Assembly: GCA_008729055.1 (NCBI GenBank)
Contig: SDUX01000001.1
Span: forward strand, 3,325,206-3,389,205
DNA length: 64,000 bases
Origin: Pyropia haitanensis
Lineage: Eukaryota > Rhodophyta > Bangiophyceae > Bangiales > Bangiaceae
Direction: 5' to 3'
Part shown: piece by piece, positions 23,485-34,850 of the stretch
How the letters are laid out: each line of letters starts with the position of its first letter
Position numbering within the stretch: the stretch's first letter is position 1
Notes under the pieces: model-generated
The model's input: only the letters and a program-made list of their open reading frames with translations
What the model was told of the DNA's origin: nothing
Database searches by the model: none
Program-made: the position numbers and the translations under genes

Positions 23485-23747
23485 GAGCCGTGTTGTGTTG
23501 CCCCTTTGGCACGACGCTCCTGTATTCTGGCCATGACCGCGAGCGAATGGACCGTGTAGGTCGCTCTCAGGACGGCATAAAGTAACCGTGGGGGCGTCCC
23601 TGTAGCGAACAAGAGCAGGCAGACATGGGCACAGCCGTTGGAGCACAAAGCGCAGGCACAAACGGGTCACTGGCGGGCACGCATGGCAAGGACAAAGATT
23701 TCGCGAGCGCCTCACGTCGCACGCCCCCTGCTCCGTCATTCCGCCTG

Positions 23748-25994
23748 TCACACCTCCCCCCTCTCGCGCCCCTTGCGGGTCGCGTTGTACACCACCCACG
23801 GCATCGCCGCGACCGCCGCCCGCGTCTGCAGCCGGTCTGCCCGCGCGCGCGCGGTGAACCGGTCGTAGAGGCTGCCCGCGGCGGTGCCCGGCACCTCCCG
23901 CAGCCACCCCTTGGCGTGGGGCACCACCACCAGCGGCAGCCGCCGCGCCTGCGCGGCCACCCCAAACCACACGTCCGCCATGTTGGGCTCGGGAAAGTCC
24001 GCGACCGCGTGTAGCGCGCCCACCGCCGCGACGCGGTAGGCGAGCGTGCCGGTGCCCAGGATGTGCACGCCGACCGGCTCGGGCACCTCGTCGACGCCCA
24101 TAAACACCTCCCGGGAGCCATAGTAGCCGGCCGAGCGGCGACCGCCGGCCGGCGACAGCTTCTCCGCCAGGATTTTGATGCCGTGGACGCCCACCGCAAC
24201 GGGCGTGTCGTGGGCGTCGGCAAACGCCACGAGTGTCGCGACATAGTCGGGCGGGTAGACGATGTCGTCGTCAACCGTAAAGTGAAAGTCGGTGGTCAGG
24301 TTGGCCGCCCAGTGGAACTTGCCGCGGTCGCCCAGGTCGGCCGCGCCCGAGCCATCGCCCAGCGGGCCCGCCCACACGACCGTCAGCCCCGGGACGCCAA
24401 GCAGGTAGTGCGGCACCGTATCGTAGTCGTTGAGGTAGACGTTGAGGGCGTCCACCTGCGGCAACAGGCTTGCCACCGCCGCGTGCAGCGCCGGCTCCCG
24501 ACGGTACGTCGACGCCATGGACGCCGTCACCGTCGGGCGCCCCCGCAGCAGCGCATCGTACGCGGCCTCCCCGTCTGCAAACCGGAGGCTGCGGTGCGTC
24601 GTGTCGCCCGCGGCCCGCAGCGCGCCGTTCATTTCGGACACGCCCGGCGACACGTGCGCGAGCAGCGACCCATCCGTGCGGTACAGCCGCCAGCGGGCGC
24701 GGTGGAGGCGCTCGGAGAGCATCGCGCCCACGCCGCTGCTGATGGGTGGGTTGGCCACCCACCGCCCCGGGTCGACCCTCGGGAACGACCAGCGGAGCTC
24801 GTCGAGGAACCGCGGCGGCGCCAAAAAATTGCCGCTCTCCACCCACCCCACCTCCACAATAGCCCCACCTGTGGCGGCGACCGGCGATGGCCGCACGCCC
24901 GTCCAGACGGGCACGCCTTCGCGGGAGGCCTCAATGTGGAGGAGGAGCGTCATCTTGCGCGGCGACGGGATGGACGCCCACGCGGCGGCGGCGCGGGGGA
25001 AAAAGCCCGTCGCCAGGCGGTCGTCGTCGGGGAGGAAGAGGTAGAGACGCGCCGCGGGCGTCGACGGTGGCCGCAGCAGCCGGTGAGCGGTGGCGACCAG
25101 GTGCCAGTACCGCCGCCGGCCGTGGCGGTAGCGGGTGGTAAAGAGCCGCCACGTCGGCTGCCCGCGCACCGCGGCCAGGACGGGCGCGTAGCGCATCGAC
25201 GCGGCGCACGGCTGGCGCAGCGCTGCCGCCGCGTCAGCGGGCGCGCCAGAGGCAACGAGGAACAGGTACGGGTCGCCGGCGTAGCCTTCGCCCGGAGGGA
25301 ACGCCGCCGCGCCCGGCCGCGGCCGCCCCGCCGTCGCGGCGGCCGCCTCGGCGTCGGCATCCCACGTGTCAAACACATTGTCGCCAGTCGGCGCAAACGC
25401 ACAGCCGAGCGACGCGTCGTCGAGGATGTTGACCGCGACGGTGACGCCCGCGGCGGCCGCCTCCCGCGCAATGTCGCGGAGGAGGGCGGCGAGCAGGTGC
25501 GGCCGGTTGTGGGTGTAGATGGTGATGGCAAAGTCGACGGTAGCAGGCGTCGCCGGAGGAGCAATGGGCGGCTCCTGGCCGCCGGTCGGCGGCCGCGCCC
25601 CCGCGTCGGGCTGGGTCGGTAGGGTGCGGCCGGTGACGCGGACGGCGACGGCGGCGGGGGTGGTTACGCCGTCACGAGCGACGTACGCCCGCCAATGCGA
25701 CCACAGGAGGAGAATAACCAGGGCGGACAGGAATACGACAGCGCCCCGGAGGACGGCCACCTGAGTCCTGTCTGGACGCGAGGCGGCGGACGCAGCGGAT
25801 GACCCCGCAGTGCCCCGTCGGTTGCCATTGCTGACGAAGTTGGCCGGCAAAGTGGCTCCCTGTGACACCGCCTCGCCATCCTTGCCGCTGCTTGGGGACT
25901 CTGCTGCATCACGACGCCGTCGTACTCCGTCGGCCGTCACCGCCGAGCTGTCCCGCGCCATCGCCGTCGCGCCGACTCGGCGCTTCACCCGCAC
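23748..25994 (-). CDS. Type II membrane protein with two glycosyltransferase-A-like domains
   Basis: 748 residues. A basic cytosolic N-terminus is followed by one membrane anchor (about 79-98, VVFLSALVILLLW), a Pro-rich stem, then two halves. Half one (about 153-460) opens with FAITIYTHNRPH, has NILDDAS, and has LFLPDDDR with D323-D325. Half two (about 485-748) opens with TASMASTYRRE, has LNVYLNDYD, and has FTVDDDIVYP with D575-D577. A hydrophobic strand followed by DDD is the nucleotide-sugar and metal site of GT-A enzymes, so both halves may bind a donor. The topology suggests a Golgi transferase; substrate and family are unknown. M12 (25961) is an alternative start. Single exon. It is divergent from the gene at 26335. 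Confidence 0.75.
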   Translation of the reverse strand: MRVKRRVGATAMARDSSAVTADGVRRRRDAAESPSSGKDGEAVSQGATLPANFVSNGNRRGTAGSSAASAASRPDRTQVAVLRGAVVFLSALVILLLWSHWRAYVARDGVTTPAAVAVRVTGRTLPTQPDAGARPPTGGQEPPIAPPATPATVDFAITIYTHNRPHLLAALLRDIAREAAAAGVTVAVNILDDASLGCAFAPTGDNVFDTWDADAEAAAATAGRPRPGAAAFPPGEGYAGDPYLFLVASGAPADAAAALRQPCAASMRYAPVLAAVRGQPTWRLFTTRYRHGRRRYWHLVATAHRLLRPPSTPAARLYLFLPDDDRLATGFFPRAAAAWASIPSPRKMTLLLHIEASREGVPVWTGVRPSPVAATGGAIVEVGWVESGNFLAPPRFLDELRWSFPRVDPGRWVANPPISSGVGAMLSERLHRARWRLYRTDGSLLAHVSPGVSEMNGALRAAGDTTHRSLRFADGEAAYDALLRGRPTVTASMASTYRREPALHAAVASLLPQVDALNVYLNDYDTVPHYLLGVPGLTVVWAGPLGDGSGAADLGDRGKFHWAANLTTDFHFTVDDDIVYPPDYVATLVAFADAHDTPVAVGVHGIKILAEKLSPAGGRRSAGYYGSREVFMGVDEVPEPVGVHILGTGTLAYRVAAVGALHAVADFPEPNMADVWFGVAAQARRLPLVVVPHAKGWLREVPGTAAGSLYDRFTARARADRLQTRAAVAAMPWVVYNATRKGRERGEV

Positions 25995-26334
25995 GTGACC
26001 GTCAGCGGGAGGAGGGCGACACAGTCAGCAGTAACGCCACGTAATGCTCCAGTGTTCCACAATTCTTCCGTCAAGTACAAGGACTGCCATGATCCCCCAG
26101 ACGGAGGTATGTTCCCAGATTCGCCGGTGGATCGTCGGAATCGGAAACTCTCACGTGCACTGCGAACGTTGAGCTCGTCCGTCCCTCTCCTCGAGCGTCT
26201 CCACCAGCGCGAAGTGCTCGAATCGTGCCGTGCCCCGAGCTGAGATGCCGTTTTTGACGGGAGCCGCTACGTTTGGAAGCGAGCTTGGGCGCCGCTCGCG
26301 CCGCCGCACCTGTCGTCTCCCCTTGACCAGCGTC
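25995..26334. promoter_or_regulatory. Shared divergent promoter region
   Basis: These 340 bases separate two divergent gene starts and are lower in GC than the flanking coding DNA. No clear TATA box. They likely drive both the glycosyltransferase and the starch-binding-like gene. Confidence 0.4.
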
Positions 26335-27365
26335 ATGGCGGCGGCCTTTCTACCCCCCCCTGCTGGTTGCTCGCGGCTAGCCGCGGTGCGCCTCGCTCCT
26401 GCGCCAAGGCGGCAGCCGTCTCGGGTGCCGTTGGCCGCTCCCGCAGCCCCTTCCCCGCGGCGGTGTACCCTTGTCGCGACGGCGGCCACGCCGTCCCCCC
26501 CCACACCATCCTCCACTTCTGACACCTCTGGTGCGGTAACCGCCGCCTCCACCCCTGGCACCTTTACCTTTTCCCCCGACCGCGACGTGTCGGTGGGCGA
26601 CACGCTGACCGTCACGTACACCCCCCCGGCGGGCCTATTCACGCCCGACGACGTGGTGTGCTACGCGGGCGGCTTCAACGGCTGGTCGTCCGAGACCGAC
26701 ACATCCCCGCTCCTCTTCCCCGCCCAGTCGCTGCTCGACGGCCGCTACCGGGTGGCGGTGGTGGTGCCCAACTTTGCGCGCGTCCTGGACTTTGCGTTTG
26801 TGCAAGACGCCGCCGCCGGTGGCGTCCGCTACGACGACAATGGCGGCGCGCTGTTCCACATTGGGGTGGTCAACCAGCTGCGGCTGACGCCCGACGGGGA
26901 GGTCCAGTCGTACGTTGCGAACAAGGATGGCAGCGCCGTCGACGCGGGCGCGGACGGTGCCGGCGGTGACGGCGATGGCGGTGGCGGCCGGGGGGTGGAC
27001 CTTGCGGGCGGCGGCGGGGTGGGCGGCGTCGGCATGGAGCCGGTACTGGACGAAGGGGCGGAGGCGGCGCTGCACCGCAGCCGCGGCGAGTCGGCGGCGG
27101 TGGGCGAGGCGGCCGGCCTGGGCAACATCCAGATCAGTGCCGCCCGCGATGCGTTTGAGCGCCAAGACCCGGCCATGACGGGCGTGCTGTCGGTCGCCGC
27201 GGCGGTGCGGGCGCTGGTCATCCTGGGGTTTGAAATGGACGAGCGGCGGCTGCGGGAGCTGCGGTCGACGGTGGGCGCCGGGGGGGGGACGACCTCCACA
27301 TGAGCGACTTTGTGCGCGTCTATGCAGACTTGGAGAATGCCGACGAGGGGATTGACATCTTGTGA
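26335..27365 (+). CDS. Carbohydrate-binding (CBM25/53-like) plus EF-hand-like protein
   Basis: The ATG at 26335 starts MAAAFLPPPAGCSRLAAVRL, a Ser/Arg/Ala-rich leader resembling a plastid transit peptide (to about 50). Residues about 85-178 look like a starch-binding module of the CBM25/53 kind: GDTLTVTYTPP, AGGFNGWS with W117, FARVLDFAFVQD, and YDDNGGALFHIGV. A Gly/Asp-rich linker follows, then an EF-hand-like helical pair: AARDAFERQDPAMTGVLSV, RALVILGFEMDERRLREL. After nine Gs near 27285 the frame ends early (TTST). One more G continues it as DDLHMSDFVRVYADLE to TGA 27363-27365, which completes the second EF-like half. It may bind a glucan under calcium control. Red algal starch is cytosolic, so the apparent plastid leader is notable. 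Confidence 0.65.
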
Positions 27366-28098
27366 GGTGAGGAGGGGGGGGTGTAGGCGCGTGGGGCGTA
27401 AGGTTTTTTGTTTTTGTTGGGATACCCTTCCCCTGCTGCTGGCCATGCTCCCACTGGGGTGTGGCATTGTACCAACACCGTGTTCCGTCTGGAGCGGGTG
27501 TGGGGAGCACGCACAGGCGTGGCTGGGGGGAGCCGTTCACAAGACGGGCTGCGCATTGTTCTTCGCGAGCAGCCGTCTCGAACACTGAACGCAGGTCACG
27601 GAGCGTGTACCGCACAGCCACCCGACCAGCGGCCCCCCCCCCCCAGAGGAAAGAAAAAGAAAGAACTCTTAGTGTGCGTCGCCGACTCCCCCAAGAGACG
27701 ACACCCAACACGGAAAACTGCGACCGACGCGGGGAGCGGGTGCCTGCGGAACGAAAAGGGAACGAGCCAAGAAACGCAGCGGGGACACACCCCTTTGGGG
27801 GCGGTACGCCCGACGCGCGGCCGACGCGCCGGGGACGCCAACCCCGGCCCCAGAGCGCACGCGGCGCTGCCGACTCCGCCACGCCAAAGGGCGCGAGCGC
27901 GGCCGCCGGGCGTCCCTCCGCCCTAGCATTGGATGGCCACCCACCTCGCGTGCGCGCCTGTTCACGGCCATGCCACCGGCGGCACCACCCCCCCCCCCCC
28001 CCCCGGAGCCGCCCACGGTGCATGGCCCGCTGTTCACAGCTGCCGCCGCCACGCGCAGCACCCCCCCCGCCTTGCACCCCCCCCCCCACCCCCCTCGT
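27366..28098. other. Intergenic
   Basis: 3' regions of two convergent genes. It has C runs near 27637 and 27990-28002 and an A-rich stretch near 27650. No gene is supported. Confidence 0.5.
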
Positions 28099-28737
28099 TC
28101 ACTCCTGCTCCTCCGACTGTCCCTTCTTGATCGCCGCGTAGAAGAGGAAGAGGAAGCCTGGCAAGCACAGCGCCAGGATGGCCGACGTCAGCGTCGCGCC
28201 GTATTGGGGCTTGCCCTGCGCGCCGCGGGGGGCGGGGCGGCGAGCACGAAAAAAGGAGGGGGGCAGTGCAACAGGAGCGGCACGCGCGTGTTGTCGAGAC
28301 GGACCAGACAGGGACAGAAAAAAACAACAAAAAAAACATAGAAGGACGCGCGCACCGAGTCAGTGACCGGCCAACCAGGACCCAAGGTGGCCCAGCGCCC
28401 TCCCTCCCTGGGACACCCGCTCCACAGGCCTTGCCCTCTGCCAACCCAGCCCCACAAAAAAATAACCACGAGGCAGGCGCCGCGCCCATGGCAGCACGAG
28501 CCCGAGCGAGCGACCCGCAGGCAGCCGCCCACCCCACCCGCAGGCCCGTCCGACACAGCACGCACAAACGTCCAAAGAAAAAAACGAGAAAAAAAAAAAA
28601 AAAAAAAAACACGTACGGACGACAGCTCAAACACACACCCCACCGACGCAATCGCCGCGACCGACGATGCCAGCAGCAGCACCGACGACGGGACGGCGCC
28701 GAGCGGCGGCCGCGACGCGGGCGGCCCGCCGCCGCCG

Positions 28738-28770
<33 letters not shown>

Positions 28771-28988
28771 GCCGCACACCAGAGGCCCGCCGCGCCTCTG
28801 GTCGCCGCCGCCGGTGCCGGCGGCGGCAGCGGGCACCGGCGGTGGGGGCGTGCGCGGCCGGCCGCACGGCGGGGGATGGCGGCGGCCAGCGGCGGCGGCG
28901 GCGGCGCCGCCGCCGCCGCGGCGTGGGGCCGGCTGCCGCCAATGCCGACGGCGGCGGCTGGCGCAAAGGCGACCGCGGAGGCGGCCAT
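28099..28988 (-). CDS. Two-exon, probably plastid-targeted protein with two membrane segments
   Basis: I propose exon 1 at 28988-28617 (124 codons) and exon 2 at 28215-28099 (38 codons plus TGA), joined in phase 0. The intron has a GTACGT donor followed by a long T run, and ends GCGCAG. The product has 162 residues. An Ala/Arg/Pro-rich leader (1-90) like a plastid transit peptide is followed by TM1 (about 97-118, SSVLLLASSVAAIASVG), the loop FELSSGKPQYG, TM2 (about 135-153, AILALCLPGFLFLFY), and a charged tail KKGQSEEQE. The intron join restores a sensible two-TM protein, and both splice sites are canonical. I do not recognise the family. Its size and layout resemble small nuclear-encoded thylakoid membrane proteins. 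Confidence 0.65.
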
Positions 28989-30463
28989 GACGCGCACGGG
29001 CGTGTCGTGCCTGTCGTGACAAGGGCAGCAGGGGCGTGAGGGGGCGGGGGGGGGGGGGAGGGGGCGGGTGGCGGGAACGACGCAGCCGTCCACGCGCGCT
29101 GCCACTGCGCGGCACGCCGCCGGGCCGCGGGGGCGATGGCTGGGAGCGACCTCCGCCGCGACCCAGCTGCCGCGGGATCCGCGTGGCCTTCCACGACTCT
29201 ACCACCCAAAGCTCCCCAGCTCCACCGCCCGTCGCATGAACATTCGAAAACATCGATAATTCCACATGTACAATTGGCCAAGCCCGTTGGTGGTGGTGGT
29301 GGCAAGAAACGGCCGCCGTCGTGGCGTCCGCGGCGGCTCATCAACACGGCCACCGCCACCGCCACCGCCGCGCCCACCCGCGCGCCCAGGTCCGCCCGCC
29401 GGCCCGCGCGGCCGCCCTCCCCCGGCTGCCTATACGCCGCGCCCTTGGTGCGTGCCGCCACGACATGCCGCCACTCCGCCACGTAGGCGCCCCCCCCCCC
29501 CCGCCCCCCCCCACTGCCCGCGTCGCCGCCGCTTGCTTGGCAGCCCCGACGGCCGCGCGCGCGCGCGCCGCGGGGACGCCCGCCCCCCTGTCGCGCGCCA
29601 TTGGCAGCGGCCACCGCCACCGCCCACTGGGCCGCCCACCCCCGACCGCCCCCGCCACTGGCCGTTGCCACGGTGGCCAGCAGTCACCCCGGCGGTGGCC
29701 GGCAACGACCGACGCCCACCGGGACGGTGCGGGCGGGGTGCGCGCAGCGCACCCCGCATGAGCGCCGCCGCGCGCGGGGCCGCCCTGGTGTCGGCGGCGG
29801 CTCGCGCTGCCGCCACCCGCCCGCCGTCGGGCCGGCGGCCTATCCCGGTGTGACGGTGCGCAGGGGCTTTGCGCGGGGGCGGACCCCCCCCCCCCCCCCC
29901 CCCGCCTGATGCTCATTTTGGCCGATGATGGCCCGTTGTATCGGGTAAGGCGCGTGTCTCGATGGCTGCCGCCGCCGCCTCAGGTGCCGGACTGGGTGGG
30001 GGGAGGAGCCGGGGGGAAGGGGGCGGACGGCAACGGCGTCCCACCCGCCCCATTCCCGCCCATCCCCCCCCCCCTCCCCACGCGACCCGCCTTGGCGGCC
30101 GCGGCGTGCCGCCCCCTTTTGGCTCGCCGCCGCCCGCAGCCGCTTTTGGTGGGTGTGGCGCCGCGGCGCTGGCGACCCGTGTGTACCCAATCCGCCGCTG
30201 CCGTCCCCGCCCGCGGCTGCGCGCGTCGCCCGCGGGTGCCCACCCTCGTGCCCGTGCCGCGCTCGCCGTCACGGCCGTCGCGCCGCATCGCGGTCGCCGC
30301 CGCCGGTGCGGTGGCCATCGTGCGCGCGCTGTGGTCTGCCGCGAGGGGGTGGCGGCGTGCGGGAGCCGAGGGACGGACGGCGGCGCCGGGCGTGACACGC
30401 GAGGGGGGGGGAAGGCTGAGGGGGGGGGGGGGCGGGGTCGCCGCCCCCGCCAGCGTGCCGGCC
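28989..30463. other. Intergenic low-complexity stretch
   Basis: Between two divergent genes. It contains C/G runs, including about 17 Cs at 29887-29903, and Arg/Pro/Ala-rich chance frames. No gene is recognised. Confidence 0.45.
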
Positions 30464-30494
30464 ATGTCGACGTCGGCCCAGCACAGCGGTAACG

Positions 30495-30549
<55 letters not shown>

Positions 30550-30642
30550 CGGTGGTGGTGGTGGTAGAGGTGGGGGTGGTGGCGGCGGTCGTCGGCGGGA
30601 TGCGGCCAAGGTGTCGGGCCGCTGGGCGACCGTGGACGATGG

Positions 30643-30673
<31 letters not shown>

Positions 30674-33419
30674 GGGTCTGGCGGTCGCGCGACGAGCGGG
30701 GATGACACGTCGGGGGGGGGGGGGGGGGGAGGGGGCAGCGCCGTGCGCAAGAAGATTCTCATCCGCCACATCCCGGACGAGCGGAATCGGCAGGTGCGTG
30801 GGGAGGGGAGGTTGCGGCGGGGGGGAAGGGAGGGGGGGGAGGGAGATGGGGGAGGCTGGGTCAAGGGGGCTGAGCGTGGGGGGTGGAAGAAGGGAGGGAG
30901 ACGGGGCGGCAGCCAACTGGAGGCGGTGGCCAGGGCTGAGGTAGCGGCAGAGCCGTTGTACGCCCCTTTGTGCTTGCCGCGGCAGCGCCGCTGACCGGTC
31001 TGCTGCGGCGCCGTCGCTGCGCGTCACCCGGCGTCAAGCCAAACAAGTTGGTGGCACTGTGGCCGCAGGCTGACCGTGGTCTCTTTTTTTTGTGTGTCCT
31101 TGGTCTCTGGATGGATGGCTGGATTTGCCTGCTGCCTGGCCCTGTGCGCTGCACCTCCCCCGCGCCTCTCTCCGCAATTGTTGCCTGGCACAGGTGACGT
31201 TCACCAAGAGGAAAAACGGGCTGCTGAAAAAGGCGATGGAGCTGTCCGTCCTCTGCGGCTGCGACATCAGCGTGGTGGTGTTCAACGGCAAGAGCAAGCT
31301 GTTTGAGTACTGCAATACGGACATGGACAAGGTGTTCCTGCGGTACGCCAACTACGCGGGGCCCGCGGAGCGGCGGAGCCTAAAGAATGTACGTCGCGGA
31401 GAAGAGGGCCGGGGGGGGAGGCTCTGCGCGTGAGTGGGGGGCCTGCTCAGCGTGCTGGGAGGGGCTTCTATCCGCTTTTGGGCGCTTCCCTGTGGGGCGC
31501 TGCCGTTTGAACCGCGCACGCGGTCAGTCCTCTGACCGTTTCCACCGTCGCCTTTCTCTCCTCATGGTTGTCACCCTGTCCGCTGCCCTTTTTTGCGTCT
31601 GTTCCCACCGCCGCGCAGTTCCACAACCCCCAGGCGGCCAAGGCGGCCATCAACGTGCCAAAAAACCACCCGGCGCTGCGCGACGCGGCGTTAGCGGCGG
31701 GCGCGGCGGCGTCACGGCGGCCCGCGTCCGCCGCCGCCTCGCCCGTTGGCGCCGACGGCCGGCCGGCGGGGATGCCGCCGCCCGGCCCCGCGGTCAGCGC
31801 GGACGGTGGCAGCGGCGGCGGCAGCGGGAGTGGCACCGCCAGCTATGCCAGCGGCAGCGCCGCTGCCGTTGCCGCGGCGGCGGCAGCAGCGGGTGCCGGC
31901 CCCGCACCCCCGCCCGCTCGCAACCGGGGTGGTCGGGAACGGCCGTCGCCCGCCGCGGCGGCACGCGGCGGTGCCAGCGGCGGCGGCGGCGGCGGCGGTG
32001 GCGGTAGCGGCGGCGGTGGCGGTGTGCCGGTGTGGGGCGCGGCCGCGGTCGGTGGGCGGTCGGCCGTGCCCGGCGATGCGCACGGCGCCTACTATGCGTC
32101 GGCGCTCGACGCGGGGGGTGACGGGAGCGCTGGCGTGGCTGGTGAGGCGCGGCTTCTAGGTAGCAGCGTCGCGGCCATGCACCACGCCGCTAGCGCGGTG
32201 CTCACCGCGCAGGCGGGTGTCGGCCCCGGAGGTGGGGGCGGCGGTGCTGCCGTCCAAGGGACTGGGAGCCGCGCCGCCGGCGCGGGCACCGGCAGTGGCG
32301 GGGGCGTGCTCACCGGCGCCGCCCCCTTACCCGGCAGCAGTGGTGCGGGTGTGCACCCCGCGGCGGGCCGCGGTGGCGGCAACAGCACCGTTTTTTTTGA
32401 CACGGCCGGCCGCGGGCGGCGTCCGTTTGGCGGCAGCTGCGGCGGCGGCGGCGGCGCACCTGTCGTCGCCCCCCCCCCAGCGTGGTCGTGCCCCGGGAGG
32501 GTGGCGACGGCGGCGTCGCCGCCGGCCTCTACGCAGGCGTGTCGCCCATGACGCCGTGCACCGCGGCGGCACACCTGCACAACTCGCTCGAGCTGGTTGG
32601 CGTCGCCGCGTATGGCGGCGGCGGCGGCGCGTACGGACTGCCGTTTGGCGTGCCGCCCGCGCCAGCGGCCGCGGCGGCCGTGGCCGCGACGGGTGCCGCC
32701 GCCGTCCCGGTGGCCGCCGAGGCGGGGCTGCCACCACCGCCGCCGCCGCCGCCGCTGCCGTTGCCGCTGCCGCCGCCGCCACCGCGGCGGCGGCCGGCAG
32801 CCGCCAAGCCCGCCGCCGCCGCTGCGCCCGCCGCTGCCGCCGCCGCGTCGGCGGCCACGCCCGCGCCCGCCGCGGAGGTGACAACGCCCGCCGCACCGAC
32901 TGCGGCGGTTACGCCGCCGCCGTCGGTGGCGGTCACTCGACGGCGTCCCCCTCCCCCTGCGCTGCGGCTGCGCGACCTAGACCCCCCCGGGGGGGCGGTG
33001 CGGCCGCCGACGCGTTCCTTTCCGCCGCCGCCGCGGACGTGCACGCCGACGCGTTGCTAGCGAGCTTTGACACGCCCCCGCGGCGGGTGGCTGGAGACCA
33101 TGAACCTGCGGGGGGGGTGCGGCCGTCTGCGGGTAGCGGGGGGGAGAAGTGTCTGCCGGCGGTGATAGCGGCGTTGGCGCGGACGGGCGTGGGGGTGGCT
33201 CCCCGCCGCCCCCTGCGGTTGCGCCTGGTGGCGCCGACGGCGGCAGCGGCGGCAGCGGCGGCGGCGGCGGCGGTGGCGGCCGGTCGGGCGCGCCACCGCC
33301 GCCGCCGCCGGCGGTGGCAGCCCCCACGGGCGGCAGCGGGCGGTACAAACGGGAGCTGTCCATCACCCTTCCCGACGGCGGCAGCGGCAGCGTGCCGCCG
33401 CTGCCGCTGTGCGCCACCG

Positions 33420-33450
<31 letters not shown>

Positions 33451-33983
33451 AGACGGCGGCGACTACACCGGCGCTGACGGCGGGCTGCTGTGCTCCGCGA
33501 CGGGCAGCGGGAATGGGAGCAGCCTCGGGTCTGGGGGCAGCTCCGCGCTCGGTCGCGGCTGGGGCGGCGCGTTCTCCACCGCGGGGTGTGGCGGCCTTGG
33601 CAGCGCGGGCGGGCTGTTCCCCACGGGCGCGTGCCTCGGCGGGGGCACGCCGTTGCGGCTGGTGACGCCACTCGGCGGCGGGGGGGGGTCCCTCGCGGGA
33701 CCCCTCACGGCCGGCAGCGGCGGGTGTGGCGGCGGCGGCGGCGGGGGGGGTACCGCTACCGCCACCGCCGCCGCTGCCGCCGCGGCGGCGGCGCTCAGCG
33801 GCGGTGGCTGGCCGCCGCTCAGCGCCGCTGGCACGGGACCGACGCCGCTGGGCACCGCGGCGGCGGCGGCGGTGTCCCCCTTTGACAGCCCCTACTTGTG
33901 CACTCTCCCCAGCGAGCCGTACGCTTCTGACTCGCTGATAACTCCCGGCTGGGGCGGCGGCACTGGCGCCAGCGGGTGGGCGA

Positions 33984-34023
<40 letters not shown>

Positions 34024-34212
34024 GGGTGGCTCCGGCGTAGGGGGGGGTGGGGGCTACTACCCTCCCCACGCGAGGCGGGGCTGCTGCCGCTCGCGTCGCC
34101 GCTGGCCGGGGTGCTCGGCCGCCGCTCGTGGGGCGCCGCGTTTGACCCGCCGGGGGGGACAGGGGGGGGGGGGGAGCCGCCGGAAAAGTTCTTCCGCAGC
34201 AACTCCCAGTGA
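30464..34212 (+). CDS. MADS-box transcription factor, MEF2 type
   Basis: Exon 1 is 30464-30793, exon 2 31194-31388, exon 3 31619-34212. Introns are GTGCGT...CACAG and GTACGT...GCGCAG, both phase 0. A poly-Gly N-terminus precedes the MADS domain: KKILIRHIPDERNRQ at the exon 1 end, then VTFTKRKNGLLKKAMELSVLC in exon 2, followed by FNGKSKLFEY and NTDMDKVF. The DERNRQVTFTKRK core and the TDMDKV end are those of MEF2-like proteins, which bind CArG-type DNA as dimers. Exon 3 is an enormous Ala/Gly/Pro-rich region with no domain. It changes frame several times at C/G runs (near 32480, 33000 and 34050) and likely ends EKFFRSNSQ at 34212. An N-terminal extension before the MADS domain is unusual for MEF2. 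Confidence 0.85.
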
Positions 34213-34850
34213 CGGCGGGGCGGGGGACGGGAGCGGGGGGGCGGTTGGGGTGAGGCGGGCGGCGGGGGGGGTGGCGGGGGCCTGCGCTGTTCCCTTGTAT
34301 TGCGAGGCGGGGAGGGGGTGCGGGCGAGCAGAGCGCGGCCCGCCCTCCATCTGTGCAATCCAACTGGTGTCCATCGTCTGTGGCTGGCGGTGGTGAGGCC
34401 CGCGTACGTTCTGTACAACCGCGCAGTCTTATTTATTTCTTGTCGAGCCATGCACGAGACACACGCGGCGCGTGCGTCCCGCTACATCAACGCTCCCAGC
34501 GCGAAGCAACGAGCAGCAGTCTTTTTTCCTAGAGCGCAGTGGCATTGCCAAGAGCACACCGCGTCCGCCAAGAAGACAGTGTGGTCAATGGTCGAGGCGC
34601 TCGTGGACGCGCCGCTCTCGCCCCGCCGTCCCTCCCCGGCCGGGACACCTCACAGTCGCGGCGGGCTCGTCGTCGGCCGCGCCCCTTCTCCGGCGCTTGT
34701 CGAAAATGAGCCAAGCGCGCGGCGGGGGTGCGAGCCGCGGCGCCGCCGCCACCCTCCCCCTCGTCGGCGCCACGCACAGCGCCCAGCGCCGCCTCTCCGC
34801 ACCCGTCACCCCCATCACATACCACTCGACGCGGCGGGCAGCAGTGGCGT
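34213..34850. other. Intergenic between convergent genes
   Basis: 3' regions of the MADS and MFS genes. AT-richer around 34400-34580. No gene is seen; the frames here mirror the MFS gene. Confidence 0.5.

Noticed and set aside
24063..25622. 519-codon plus-strand frame
   Set aside because: Antisense shadow of the glycosyltransferase; Arg-rich with no domain.
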